Assembly (NCBI RefSeq): GCF_905475395.1
Contig: NC_058339.1
Coordinates: 35,287,172-35,351,171, forward strand
Direction: 5' to 3'
Origin: Chrysoperla carnea
Lineage: Eukaryota; Arthropoda; Insecta; Neuroptera; Chrysopidae
Length of the DNA: 64,000 nt
The position numbers were made by a program, and so were the translations under genes. The notes beneath the pieces were generated by a model. It made no database searches and had not been told where the DNA came from. It worked only from the letters and a program-made list of their open reading frames with translations. How positions within the stretch are numbered: position 1 is the first letter of the stretch; each line of letters starts with the position of its first letter. Below are positions 49,158 through 63,640 of the stretch, piece by piece.

Positions 49158-51403
49158 CTTAAGGCACAAATTTGAAGGAACTATATATTATGAAAACTTT
49201 GTACTTAAATGATTTTAAACCTTGATTTAAAGATGGAAGTATCTGTATGGAGGCACCGTTTTGAGCCATATTTATCTAAGAAACGGATTTTTATTTAGAT
49301 TTTACCCAGGTCTCGCTGGAACTTTAAACTAGCCTTGTTTCTTTGCCTTGACTAAATCATTTTTGCTTCTAGTTAAGGAACAAAAAACAAGACAAAGAAT
49401 GAGAGATTTTACAGATTATTTTAATAGATTAACAAATTTTCTAGTTGATAGGATATTCATTTATATTAATAATTGTTTACGAATTCATAATTAATTATCA
49501 AACAAAAAATTATAATATATTCATTGTTCAATAATAAAAACAATCAAATAAGGAACAAATGAATAAATTTTGTTATCAATTGAATTAATTAGTAAACAAT
49601 AAACAACACCCATACACCAAGACCAAGACCTAATTATAAATTTTTTTATACAAAAACGTATTCCACTGTACATTAAAGTCTGTTGTGAATAGACACATAA
49701 CCTCTATACATAAATTGACCTACACCATACACTTATCGAAAATATTCCCAACTTGCCCCTAATCCCTACATTATGCGTAAAAATCAGAAAATAATCAATT
49801 TTTCACGATATTTCGCATTATCTAGTTATATACAAGAAAATTTATGCACTGGCCAAATAAACGTTACTAATATCATTAACTCCTGCTCATCCTTAAATTC
49901 TGTGTAGTGGTTGCCTTAAGCAGCTTCATATTTTTAGCAATTCACTACAGCTACATAGTTTCTTGTGATTACTACGATAAGTTTATAACCAGATCATTCC
50001 TTTGTTTTAATAATTTCACAGTTACGAGTTAATTTCGTTTGTAATCGCTCCAAGCTTTAATCTTGCTTCGCTTCCTCATTCAGATTCATGATAGCGCTTT
50101 CCTAAATTAAATCACTGTCTGTGATCTTTTCCTTATCGATTCCATGGCTTTGAATGTCTAAATATATTTATCAGTATATGTTGTGACATTTATCAGCAAA
50201 TATTGCTATTGGTTTTCCACTTTCATTTATTCCCAGACGCACTCTTTTATTGCTAAAGCTAAAATTTCGGCCTGTAGTACCACAATAATTTTTAGGTGTG
50301 TAATTCGAAGTGCTTAAGTTCTTAATTTTTCCATAGAGTCAATCCTTCGTCAAAGCTATTCCGGAAGACTAAAAATTCCAAAGACATATTTAGTCATCTA
50401 ACAGATAAGTTGATTTGAAATGAGAACTGTTTGATTTTTTCGCTTTCTGTATGAAAACTTATATAATCTTTTTCAACTCTTGGACTATTATTCTAATGGT
50501 ACATATCCAACGAACATTTTTACCAGGATTGAATGCGTCACACCTTTAACGATTTGTTGGATCAAAATGACAGAATATGTGAGCGCTGTCAAACTTAAAC
50601 TAAGCGTGTACCAGAGACTATATCAGTAAATTTACCGATATATTCTCTGGTGTGTACCAGCAATCAATTTACTTGGCGCTCCTTAGCGATATCGAGCAAT
50701 GGCTTCCGCTAAACTCAGCCAAAGACAAAGACGAACCGTGATGCGAAGCATGATAGCTGCTTATACTTAGGAACAGGCCTAAAATGTAAGTCTCCAAATA
50801 CAATTCAGTGTTACATACTCATTTCCATGAAGTAATTTTTCTTAGAAGCTTTTACAAACTGTAAGGTTTAAATTTAAAAGTAGAACATAATAAAAAAGAA
50901 TAATTTTTCTATATAATCTCCATCTATATACTATACATAGAAGTAAAAATAACATATCCACCGTACATAAAAGTACGTGTATTTGAACAAAATACGAAGT
51001 AAAATAAAACCTTTGTGTTTTGTTTTTTGACAGTTAGAAAATAAAATGACATGCGCATTCTATACTAAAATATGATCAGCTGTTCCAGTAGTTTAGGTCA
51101 ATATATTTCAATATGGACGATTAATGTTTTTGTTGTGGCGTATATTATTATTATTGTGAACGTAAACCAAGGTCGCCTTTGTGCAAAATTTAAGTGAATA
51201 AATAAATTATTAAATATACAGTCATATTAAGTAAGAATTAATAATATTGTGTCAAATATATATCAGTTATATTAATAATTAATCAAAAAAAGTCATTAAT
51301 TTATTATTTAATTAAATTATTATACAGTGTTTATTGTGTGTTGAATGAAAGTTTATAAATTAACTAAAACAAATTTGATTGTTTTGTATTCTAATTTGAA
51401 CTA
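49158..51403. other. Intergenic and upstream region of Atg18a
   Basis: AT-rich, no coding frame recognised. It includes a 42-nt palindrome at 50610-50651 (21 pairs, two mismatched) and probably the promoter and 5' UTR of Atg18a in the last few hundred bases. No CACGTG-type site was seen near the start. Confidence 0.35.
50610..50651. repeat. 42-nt near-perfect palindrome
   Basis: ACCAGAGACTATATC pairs with GATATATTCTCTGGT across a centre GTAAATTTAC that is itself palindromic. Nineteen of 21 pairs match. No gene overlaps it. Confidence 0.6.
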
Positions 51404-54400
51404 ATGAGTATTCCAACTCAAATTACTGATGAAACGAACAGTGGAGGAGTATTTTTTGTTAATTTTAATCAGGATTGTTCGTAAGTATTATACAAAATTT
51501 TGAAATATAATTGCGCAGATGTATTAAACAGAGAAAATACTTTGTTTTCAATTATATTTAAATTACATATTTGAAATTTTCCATTAAAATGACTCATTGA
51601 AAAATCTTTTTTAATTAAAAAATTTTATAAGTCATTAATATCAGCTGTCAAAATGTCTTAAAATATTTACAAAAATAATTTTTTTTTTTGTAAATATTTA
51701 CCCCCTATTTACAAAAATTGAATATGTAAACAAATATGGCTGAAATTTTTTGGGAAAGAAATTTTGTAATAACATGAAAAACCTTGAAATTTTTGTTAAA
51801 TCTATTTGAAAAACATCTGTTTTGAATGTTAAATTAAAAACATACGATCATATTAGATAAGCGATCTGTCATAATTATTATTCATTACGTTATTTATTGT
51901 TTATAAATAGCTGTTTCTAATACGTCAGCGATTTGAGTATTTTATTTTTTAAATATTTTTTTATACATACAAGTCAAAATAGGTGTGTTTTCTTACGACA
52001 AAAACTTGTTCCATATGAACTCCCCACGTATAGAAATAAAAGCAATGTTAATTTTTTTAAGAGGCATAATTTGATAATGAAATCTGCTAGTATTTGACAT
52101 TTGATAAACAAAATCTTAATAATAAAAGATTTCGATATTTTGGTTCCTGAGATATGGAATATCAAAATAAACTCATATTGCTGGTATGGAATTTTGAAAT
52201 ATTTCGAAAATAATGAATGCAAGTTTTGATATTTCGATTACTCTTCAATATAACGAAAAGGAATGTTTTAAAAGCGAGGGAAAGATTACTCTTGTACTTG
52301 CAAAGAATTACTGAATGTAATGATTCTTTGCAAGTGGTACCTCCGTTCAACGGTCATGGAATCGATCCTCATCAAGATATTCATTTCAAATTTGAATTTT
52401 TTGTCATTATAAAAGTCAAATCATGTCATTATAAACAAAGCATCCTGAGATTTTTAAGATTCTACCCATGAAGTATATTGTTACTTAATTTTTATAAGGA
52501 TCCTGCGAACTTTTATAAAGTAATCCAAAGTTGGCGCGATAGGCTCCCATTGTTTTGACCAAACAAATATTTTCGTTTCGCACGATCTTAAAAAAAGCGT
52601 CCTTTATTCTAGGCAATTAAATCCCCAGATCCAAATTCAGATCCGGCTTGATATCTATGATATGGTATTGATACGTGCTTATTTTTTCTTGTTTAATTAG
52701 ATCGTTATCTGTTGGCCATCGAAATGGATATAAAATATATGCACTCCAATCATTGGAGGGAACATCGAACGGATTGGAATGTATACACGAACATACTGGA
52801 GAGGAAATCTGTATTGTGGAACGATTGTTTAGTAGTTCATTAGTGGCGATTGTCTCATTATCAGCGCCTAGAAAATTACGGGTTTGCCATTTTAAACGAG
52901 GTACAGAAATATGCACGTATAGTTACAGTAATACAATATTAGCGGTCAAATTAAATCGATCGGTAAGTATTTTTAAATGAATTCTAATTACAGCCAAACC
53001 TGGATAAGCGAGAAAATTAAGTGAATATTAAATGCAAGATCTTGTTAAGTAATAAATTAAAAAATGTTTATGACAGGCAAGCGTGGAAATTATCGGACAT
53101 TTTCAATGTGCTTTTTAACAATACATAAAATGTTAAATATAACTTCTCACACAGGCATCAATTTCAACGCACTTTACGTTTAAATCGCTGTTCGAATAGA
53201 GAAGATCTATATAGAATCCAGATTCCACTTCTCTAGCCTGCAGGATCGCACTGTTTTTGTTAACAACCGAGACCGCACTATATTATGTAACATAAAGAGT
53301 GTCCCGCGGACTAAAATGTCTTTAATTTTATCAAAATAGCCTGGGGGTTAATTTGTAGAATTTTGGAAAATAATATCACATATGATTTGGATATTTTTAA
53401 TTTGGACTTGGTAATACGTTTTGATATTAACTTGGTTTGATGATTTATGATTGCTAGTGCTGTCCCGCGTACTACTCGCTTACCACAGGTTTGATTATAT
53501 TCTAAATGATTAATATTTTATTTTTGTATGCAGCGACTAGTTGTCTGTCTGGAAGAATCCCTGTATATTCATAATATTCGTGATATGAAAGTATTACATA
53601 CCATCAGAGACACTCCACCTAATCAATTAGGACTGTGTGCCTTGACATCTAGTTCAGATGATTGTCTATTAGCATATCCTGGTTCATCGACAATTGGTGA
53701 AGTGCAAATATTTGATACTGTTAATTTGGTACGTATATTTCATTTATTTACGGACATAAAGCCACTTCATTTTTGAAATCTAAATTTTTGGTTCTTCAGT
53801 TAAAAAACATAAAACGGTATCTTTGCGAGGGGATGGCGGATATTTGGAATTGTCGAAAAAGTATGGCTTGATGATTTTCGTGAATGAGTTGACGATAATA
53901 TAAGTAGATAAGACCAGTAAAAAAAAATTCGCTTGCTAATAAAATGACTTTCCTATTTTCCTTTCTTTAATCATGAAATTATTATGTTTCAAGAATCATG
54001 TTAATTCGACTAATTAAGTGTCTCGCAATACTGTTCTATCAAATGATTTTAAATTTTATGTTAACATCTCCAAGTCTTCTATTACTAAGAATTATGAATT
54101 TTATTTTGTAGCAAGCAAAAACAATGATACCAGCACATGACAGTCCATTAGCAGCACTTGGGTTCAGCCCATCTGGTGCTAATATAGCAACTGCATCAGA
54201 GAAAGGAACAGTTATACGAGTATTTTCTGTGACTGATGGTACTAAATTATATGAATTTCGACGTGGTGTTAAACGCTGTGTTAGCATATCAAGTTTAACA
54301 TTTAGTACAGATTCACAATTTTTATGTTGTAGTAGTAATACAGAAACTGTTCATATATTTAGGCTGGAAGAGCCAAAAGATTTGTAAGTAACTATTTATT

Positions 54401-57400
54401 ACTCTTTTTTATCATTCTTAAAATTAGTTTCCACGATTCGGCTGATCTGAAATTCAAATCACTGAATTGTGAGATATCGTAGACTGATGATAAGTCCTTG
54501 CTTTTAACTTGACAAGCTCCGCACATTAGGTCCAAATTTTTAAACTATCAATCACTGAAATTTGAGATGTATATTTATAATATTTCAAAACGAAATATAA
54601 AAACTAAGCAATCCTCCTATTTGTTCATTTTAGGTGATTTTCTTTTGCATAATAGTTCAAAAGTTGACATAAAGATTGTAAACAAAATTGTATTAATTAT
54701 TTGTAACATCAATTTTTTTGAACTTTTTTTTTAGTTTTCAGTAAATCTCATTTCCACTTCAAATAAAAAGTAATAAATATAATTTTATTTTTTTAGACCA
54801 AAACAAAATACTGATGAAGGAGGTTGGATGGATTATTTAAGTAAAGCAGTGTCAGCTGGTGCAACGTATTTACCAACACAAGTAACGGATGTATTCACAC
54901 AAGGTCGTGCATTTGCCGTTGCTTATTTACCAGTGACTGGTGTACGAAATGTTTTAGCAATTACTACGTAAGTGAAAAACTTATTTAATTTTTTATTACA
55001 AATATATTGATATTTGTGCCTAAACGAATATAAGTGGATATGCAGTTAGAGTCACGAATTGAAAATTTCCTCTCTAGTGGTTTGATCCTTAAAGACACGG
55101 ACATCTGTGGCGGTGGCAATAGCAGCACTCATATAAATTTCTAGTTGATGTTCGCTAGTTTTGCTGAACGTTTGCAAGTTAAAGTAAAGGAAAAATATTT
55201 CTAACCTATACTCTGACTTCTGATCAAATTGTCATTAAATACAGAATGAAATAAATGTAAAAAATGAAATGAAAAAAAACAGATCCATGAGTAACAGATA
55301 TTGAAATTATAATACTCCTACGTGTCGCTTTACTAGAGAAGTTCCCGGAAATGAAAATCTTCGTAGAGGAAAAAGTTGTTAGACATGACCCTGAGAAAAG
55401 CCTATCAAATTCCAGCCGTTCTAAAATGACTATTAAAAACTTTCCCTAATCTAGACAATTTTATTTCTAGAAAACAAATAATCGGATACGAACATATCAT
55501 GTTTTAAGAATTTTCTTTTATTAATTTCTTTTGAAAAATCGACTACTAGTGTTTTGTCCATTCTTTTTGAATCACCCCATTTATACGATATTAGCCAGCT
55601 GTGCTCAATAATTGTACCCTTTGACTCTTTCGATTGTATAATAAATTGAAAATTGAAAAACCCTTAATTTCACACTTCTATAATAAAACTGCAATGACAT
55701 TTATGTTTTTTTTTCATAAAAAAATGATTTCTTTTCAAACAGAATACAAAGGGTACTACGTCTACTTGTGGCATCAACAGATGGCAATTTGTATATATAC
55801 AATTTAGATACAGTGGAAGGTGGTGATTTAGCATTAGTGAAAACACATCGATTAAACGGTACATCACAAACACCAGAGAGCGAAGCTCAACAACAACAAA
55901 ATCAAAATCAACAACAGCATATAATTACAACACCAACGGGATCAGATACAACAGGTAATGAATAAAACAAAACACGAGCAAACGCTAATTTGTTTGCTTC
56001 AAGTATTTGAATTTTTTTTTTTTTTGGTCTATTAGCGTTTCTTTTATTTTTAGTTTTTATAGCTTTGTTTGTGTTAATTAATTTTGTTATTTTTTTTAAT
56101 CTGAAACATTTTGTAAAGAAAATAAATCAAACAAACCAAGTTATAAATACTAAGAATTATTTTTTAAAATTTGTAAGCAAAAAATCTTGGATTCTATGTT
56201 TCGATAAAGCATTTTTTTAATTTAAAAAAAATGTGGTTATAAAGGTCAGTTTTTGCCATATTATTATACATTTAAATTAACTTTTGTTTTTGTTACATAA
56301 ATGACATTTTTGGGATAATCTTTAGACTTATTGAAAGTATATATTTTGGTTTTGATTGTTTTTTATCAATTTATTCTAAATTACCCAGGTTAAGAAAATT
56401 GATATGCTTTTTCTCCCTAAATATGATTATACCTCCAATGAATAAATGTAGGTACGATAGCAATACTCTTTGTAAATTACAATTTTCTGTCGAAATGATG
56501 AGTGAACTGTTTTTCATATGATAAGTTTCGAGCTCTAACGCAATAATCTCGACTCTATCTTTTTCTCGATGATTTCCTTGATAATATCTTTTAAATAGTT
56601 GATTCGTGATCATGAAAAATCTGCCATATTTACGTAGGCGATCTTTGACACTTTGCTTTCTGCACGTTTTCCTAAACTTAGACTATAGCTGGGAATTTAG
56701 AGGAAAAAAACCTCGCATACTTGACGTTTTTCATTAGAGTGCCGTTTGATTATACAAGTAAATTATGGCATTTACAAGTAAATTACAGATTATTATTATC
56801 ATATTTTATGTCTGGTTACTTCTGCGATCCGCCTGAAAATTTCACTCTATTTAAAAGAAGGAGGTAAAGTTCTCCAATAAAACATGTCAATCATACGTTT
56901 TTTAACTCTTAAATCCACCACTTCACCATTCGAATAATAATCGCCTATCTTAAAAAACATTGTGTCTAAGTTGAATTGTTTGGCAAAATGCAGATATCCT
57001 CTCTCATATTAAATTAATGAGTTTTTTTTCTTATGTGATGAGCATAAAACCAATTTAAAATATAATTAAATTTTGTACTTTTTAGCCCTGATATACGCTC
57101 ATATATTTTTATGAACATATATACCAACTTTAGTTTTTCTCGATTAATAATTCTAGACGTTAAATGCTTGAAGAATACCTTAGGAGAAGTAGTTATCAAA
57201 TTTCCGTGTTATATTGTTTAAAGGTAAGTTTTATTTCAAAAATATTTTATCGAAATCAAAATATATATGAAATATCATAGTGCAATAGAATTTTTTTAAT
57301 TAATATAACAAAAATGTCATTTATTTATGATTTAATTTGGGTTTGCAAAAAGTGTTATGTGAATTCCGTTCTTTATACAAACAGTTTGTTGGTGTTTTGT

Positions 57401-60400
57401 GTGTTTTTCATTTTGTTTTTTCTAACAAAAAAATCATACGACCAAAATTTTACCGAAAAATCTCAATGTAATTATACATATTATTTTGATTATTTAAAAT
57501 TTGAAACAAATGCGTATTAAAATTTTTTTTATTTTGTTTGGAAAGGGAAAATTATTGTAGTTTTATTTTATCTATAATAGTAATTCTTGGCTATTAGTAA
57601 TATTAGGCTAATAGTAGTTGTATTCGTTGTTTTAGAATTGAAAATCGCAGATCTTTAGAATCTTTTAATGACCTTCAAGGATTACTTTTTATAATTAAAT
57701 AATTGTCTTTTCTTACGGGACAATCCTAGGACTGCAGAAAGTATTTGTAAATATGAATTAGAATCTGTCGAAATCCAACATACAGGAAACTGCTTTAGTT
57801 TAGAACTAAAATCTATTATGATTTCAATTTACGAATTATACGTTTTGTCTAGTTTTGAAGTTTATTGAAACTAATGCATAATATTTTTGGTGCCAAGCGT
57901 TAATGAATAAAAACGAAATTTTGTCATACAATTTTGTATGTGGGGTCCAACTTCATTTTCAATTTGAAATAATCAAAATATTTATTTTCTAAATATTATT
58001 CCCGAGCTACTGGTAAATTTCATCATTTCATATTTGTTTATGTTTACTTTCTAATTTAGGTATTATATGTGATAATTTTTTTGTACCTAATATTAATTAT
58101 TCATTAAGAGTTAAATTTATCAGTAACTTGGAAAAATTAATGATAGAAAAATCGGATAAATTTAATCGTCGTAATTATTTTTGAAGTGAAATTTCTAATT
58201 TATTTACCATGAAATAATACTTTGTCAAAAAAAAGTACCGCAAACAAAATATAAAATTTAGTTTAAACATCGAAATTTGTCGTCGCCTTCAAAATAAGGT
58301 TCAATTGATTCTATATACTTACGCCTAGTGTAGAAAGACAATCTATTTTATGGACTCGACCGACTGAAAACGGCTATTACATAGGTTAAATTTCAGTTTT
58401 GGGAACAAAAAGAAATGACGCGGAGCCAAATTTGATATTTACTGTAGTTGTTCCATGGTATTTCTCCCGTCCATCTTTTTGATTATAATTACTGTTATAT
58501 GTGATAATATTGCATCTCGTCTTTCAAAACCTATGAATTATTGCCGTTTATATATTTATTGGCGCTTTCCAATTAACAGTGAATTTAACCAACAAACTTT
58601 GTTTTATAGACGGTTAAATTCAAACGTGTACCACGAATGGCGATTTTAAACTTGATGAATATGATTGTTGATCAATGAAATTTCACGCGTTTTCGCTTTC
58701 AAATTAGGTCGTAAAAATTGCTTTGAACGATGATGCATTATTCTCGTTCAAAATTTAGGAATATCAAACGTTTTTTCGTTTTTTTCACGTAAACGCTTCA
58801 ATATGATGAAGTGTTCTTTTTAGGATCCTTGCGGTTCTCTTAGAATGCTTTATTTAAATTATTATTAGAGCGGTCTTTTAAAATTACAATTTCCCAGTAC
58901 TTTTTTATAAGAATATATTTTTATAAATTTTCTGAATTTTAACCTAAAAAGATATTAAAATAAAGATAAAATAATTATAAAAATAACCTTCTTTTAAAAG
59001 TTGAAAGTTGAATATGGAAATTTGTTATGATTACCCGATTGTTAGGAAATATACTTAATCCATTTATAGAAATCTTAAGCGTCTGGTAACGCAGGATTCT
59101 CTGACTAAAGAAATTTCATTTCAAATCGTAGAATATTCTCTTAAAATAAAATTTATTACTTATACTTAATATACTCTCAAATAATTAGTGAGATCAACTC
59201 GATATTTCTAGAACTTTTGTAAATAAAACTGTAATGGTCGATAATCACAAAAAAATATACAAAAATGTATTATTGTCATATAAATAATAATCAAGAAACG
59301 AAAAATGTGTAAGGAATCGGAATAAAAATGAAAAATTTTACTGTAAAAGTATGTTAAAAATTAAAACTGATTAGTGTCATACAAAATGAATAAAATGATT
59401 TTTTTTTAAAATACAACTGTGTTTTTTTTTCTATTATTTATTACAAAAACAACACAATTTTGCAAATCCATAGTCATAGAAGTATATAATTTCTTTTCAA
59501 GTAGAAACAAATATATAAATATTGACGCCCAAATATTAAAATATGGCATTAATACTGGAAAACAGATTGAAAAATTAATTTTCTTTCTGTTTGACGAGAA
59601 TTTGCCAAACATGTTTTTATTTTTATTTTTTTATTTTGCAAATTTCATTCTTCATTTGATGTGTGTTCATGATTTTATTTCAATTTTGTGTTTGACTCAT
59701 ATCAAAAAGAATGATTTTTCTTCCTTGAGACATGTTACGTTTCCATTTATTTATCCTTGAATCCAAATTTTTTCTTAAAAATTTATTGGAATTGTGTTAA
59801 TGTCTTCATTATATATTTTGTGTAACAAAAATTTAAATTTACAGTTATAATTCACGTCAAAGCTTTATACTTAGTATAAATATTTCATTCTTTCTATATT
59901 AGTAACATACGTAATTCTGATGCGTTGTTAAATATTTTATATACCAATTCATTGTATTAAGTATTTTCTCCTTATTCTTCGAACAATTTTGGCATCGAGG
60001 AGTTAAAAAATTCAAAAGTTGCTTTTTTCAAGATGAATCTTTTTTTAAATATTATTATTTTAATCGTATTATCTTTGCACAGTAGACGTAGAATTTATCT
60101 GGAGTAGTTCTCGCCTAGCTAAACTTCTCTAACGACGTTTGTACACTGAACTGAGCTACGTTAATCTGTCTATATATTCGTGCAAATTGTAAAATTTGGG
60201 CCACAAAAAGATTTATTAAGCTAGGGTTTCATCGCTCCGACAAGTTCCAATAAACAAAATATTGTTAAAAATATCTTATGTGTTTAGGTAAAAACAGTTT
60301 TTTATTTGGATGAATTCGTGTAAATTTGAAGTGTATTACTGTTAAATAAATTTTATATCCTTTCCACATTTTATAAGTTTATGGTTTGCGGGACAATGCA

Positions 60401-61329
60401 GTCGGACTTTTTTTGTCATTTATTGGAGAAAACTTATTATTTGTTTTCATTACTTTGCCTCAGTTCGATAAATACAAATTATTAGATTTAATTGAACTGG
60501 AAATAATTCATGCCTTTTCACGTTTCAATCTTTTAGGAAGCTGAAACTATTTCAGTGACTTTATTGAACGTACACTTTGTACTTTATGCTTTTTAGCTAG
60601 ATAGGTTGAATAGTCACTGTTGTGGAGAACTGTGTTCAACATACTTTAGATAGAACAAGGCATTTTTACCATGAAAAATGCGGAAAAAGCTTTTGATTTA
60701 ATTACAGAAAAAAAAAACAAAATATATAATAATGAAATTGTTCACAATTTCAATAAATTATTTATAAAAACAAAACCCACACAAACCAAATCCATGAGCA
60801 TTTTGTTTTTGTTATCTTTAATGAAGGCGGAGCCGTATTAAGTAGCTACGCGGGCATCGTCAAAGGCCACCCTGCAGGCACCATGTCAGGTACTGGTCAG
60901 TATGCGTTTCTAAATCGTCTTCTTCATTTATATTAATATAATACTTTCATGTTTCATACAATCATAATAATATAGAGTGTACCATAAAATACTATAAAAT
61001 TATAGTTTTTAATACACCTTTTACATTGCATATTAATTTATCGCCATATTTCGTTTTTAAATCATTCAGTAAGTCATTGAAGTTATTCGTCATCATTTTT
61101 TTTCATTATATAATCATCAAACAGGCGGTTTATTTAGAAACATGAAATTTTTTATAAATATGTTAAATACATCATTGAAGGCACATTTGTTAACTTTTCT
61201 ATTTTCTAAAATACAGATTCTGATAAGTTACATGAAATGGCTGCAGCTGTTGATATACCACCTAAAGATGGATTTCGCTTTGATGATGAAGAAGAGTTTC
61301 CACCGGTTTCACAACCTTTTACATTTTAA
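51404..61329 (+). CDS. Atg18a: WIPI2/Atg18a, phosphoinositide-binding WD-repeat autophagy protein
   Basis: PROPPIN beta-propeller that binds PI3P on forming autophagosomes and recruits the ATG16L1 lipidation machinery. Eight exons: 51404-51480, 52701-52962, 53534-53728, 54112-54383, 54797-54967, 55743-55954, 60827-60889, 61217-61329. Phases agree and give 454 residues, matching human WIPI2. Near-identical blocks: [100 protein letters not shown] and [10 protein letters not shown]. The lipid-binding FRRG motif is at about 227-230. The C-terminal tail has a Gln/Asn-rich stretch, then the separate exon 7 ([15 protein letters not shown]) and exon 8 ([14 protein letters not shown]). If the exon 6 donor is not used, the frame ends three codons later at 55965, giving a shorter tail. 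Confidence 0.95.
52296..52335. repeat. 40-nt hairpin in Atg18a intron 1
   Basis: ACTTGCAAAGAAT at 52296 pairs perfectly with ATTCTTTGCAAGT ending at 52335, around a 14-nt loop. Too short for a typical animal pre-miRNA; probably a relic of an inverted repeat. Confidence 0.5.
55966..60826. other. Atg18a intron 6, about 4.9 kb
   Basis: The largest intron in the window. AT-rich, without a nested gene, repeat ends or RNA that I could recognise. Open frames at 57314-57520 and 59419-59760 are AT-driven, hydrophobic and unlike any family. Confidence 0.5.
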
Positions 61330-61669
61330 GTAATATTGTCTCATACATATAGGTGGTAACAAGTTATATCTAACTACCCTAGCAGAATCACTTTGAATAG
61401 TTTGAATATATATTGTATAAAAGCCGTTTAAATGGATGTTCTAGTGAATGCCGAGTAAATACAGTGTAAATATGAAATACACCCCAACATTTAGCTACAG
61501 TAGCGACATACATACAATGTGTATATACTTCTTATATTTGATTTATACATAGGCAGACAATCATTGTCTTTAGACGTAAATCATTAACCAATTAAATTTA
61601 TCCTATTATCTATGCTATATTATTGACATACAAACTATATAAGTGGTATATAAAGGTATTGTACAGGGT
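61330..61669. other. Atg18a 3' flanking region
   Basis: Probable 3' UTR. No clear AATAAA close to the stop codon; nothing else recognised. Confidence 0.35.
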
Positions 61670-61849
61670 TATGGAGGGTGGAGAGAAGAGCACAATCTTA
61701 TTTGGCTGTTTGTATCAAAAAGTGCCACACAAAAAAGGATCATTTAAAGGGGCATGGTCCTCTGGAATACCAATGTCATCTCAATTTGATGCAATATTCG
61801 AGTACTTTTTTCAACACAAAGTTTGTGCTCTTTCCCTCTACCCTCTATA
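61670..61849. mobile_element. 180-bp MITE-like element with 30-bp inverted ends
   Basis: The left arm TATGGAGGGTGGAGAGAAGA continues GCACAATCTT. The reverse complement of the right arm, TATAGAGGGTAGAGGGAAAG, continues AGCACAAACTT. About five mismatches and one indel in 30 bp. TACAGGG lies just outside both ends in the same orientation. The open frame across it is a by-product. Confidence 0.6.
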
Positions 61850-63640
61850 TACAGGGTGCACCATATTTTATGTCGGTATGCAAACAGTGTTTTACCGCCC
61901 TTTCAGTGTTATACCGCCCCAGATACTGAACAAATATTGGAAAAAGCAGTAAAAAGGGCACATTTTGTTTTAGCCAATAGAGGAAGTCACTAAATTGCAA
62001 ATGACTAAATTGAATAAAGATACTTTATATACATTAAACGATCCTTTTTTCAAAGTTATTTAATATTTAAATACCGACATAAACGATGGCGCAATTAATA
62101 TTAACTCTAAGTTTTAATTTGGCATAAATATAAGATATATCCTACAAAACTGATTCTGCTGAAGTAGCGAAATGTTCTGCTGAATTTATAAGTTACCATC
62201 TAGAAAAGCAAAAGCAAATAAAAGATAAATTTTTGAAAATATTTTTTTAAAATAATTAGTATATGTTTAAGTAGAACAATTTTTTTCAACCAATAGTAAT
62301 TTATTTAATCAAACAATAGATTTATTTACTAGAAAATTATTCAGATAATCTTTGTTGATAAGGAAAATTTTCCTGATCGTTGGTGTAAACCATATTGTTC
62401 AAACATGTTTCTTTTGATAGGCTATTCTTGTTTTGTTTTTAGATTAGGTTAATTCATTTTTGTTTTTTATTTTAGTTTGTATGTATACTAGAAAGTAAAC
62501 CATAATCTGATTTCGTTAAGAATAGAAACTGTGTTATTTTAAGCTCAAAGTCATTCAATTGAGATTGAAGTGATCTGCTTACACTAATAATATTCACTAA
62601 AAGTTAATTAAGAGAGTGTTTGTGCGAGCGAATCAATTGAATCCTATCCTAAGATCACTTTAAACTCAAAAGAACACAGATTATTAAATGTAAACATTAG
62701 ATCGTAAAGTTTTTCTGTACACATGGTGCATAAATTTTTGTTTAGTCTCATTTTTGAATAAACATCTTGGCACACAGAATATTTATATGAAAAATTCTCC
62801 ATTAACCTAAGAAAAATATGAATAACTTTTCAAAGTTTCTTTGTTATTCGATTTTAGATTAGATTTACTTTTATTTTGAATCATCCTTTTGTACTTTTTT
62901 TTTTTTATTTTGAAGTATATTTTCATTTTGAGCCCTAAAGCCAGTGTTCATAGTTTTCCGCAAGTCAATGACGTACAATCTTTGCTATAACAATATGCCA
63001 GAATAAAATATATGAAATTCCTGAAAATATATTAATTTTTGTAAATTTAACTTTCAAAACCGGACGATATTTCGAATTGGAGGCAATTGTTGTGTATCAA
63101 AGGATAAGCCTCTAACGGACAAGCAATATCAAATCATTGTCGGGTATTTTTTATATAGTGGTGTATAATTTAAGTTTCCTCATATTATAAGGAATATCTA
63201 TGAATATTCGCTTTAGATATTTTTTTAAATATAAATGAAAAACAACTTTTTCTCAATTTTATCTGGTACCTAAAACATTATAGTCGCTTATACCGTGATA
63301 TTATTTTGTTTTTTGACAAGTATTAGTTTTTCCAAATGTTAGTTCATTTTTTAAAGTTTTATACGCTATTTTTTTAAAATATATGACGAATTAGTTCAAA
63401 TTATGCAAAAATATACTCAATATTTGCATATACATATTTTTTTAGTATCGAATAATTCTAAGATATTTATAAAAAAAATACACATCTTTTTTTTATTTAA
63501 AACACAATCTCTCGAATGTTAAACATAAATTAAGAGACTTTATCCAAGAACCGAGTATAATAACGATTGCGATCGTTCCTCGAAATTATATAATAGCGAG
63601 ATGTTTATTTTTTTCAAAATCACATGAATAAATTGTATGT
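61850..63640. other. Intergenic DNA
   Basis: AT-rich, no gene recognised. Two short direct copies of GTGTTWTACCGCCC occur near 61889 and 61908. Confidence 0.35.

Noticed and set aside
59419-59760. 113-codon open frame in Atg18a intron 6
   Set aside because: Rich in Phe, Leu, Ile and Lys because of AT content. No membrane-protein family pattern or splice support was seen.
61623-61952. 109-codon open frame downstream of Atg18a
   Set aside because: It runs across an inverted-repeat element, and an overlapping frame of similar length exists in another phase. This fits chance openness in repeat DNA.
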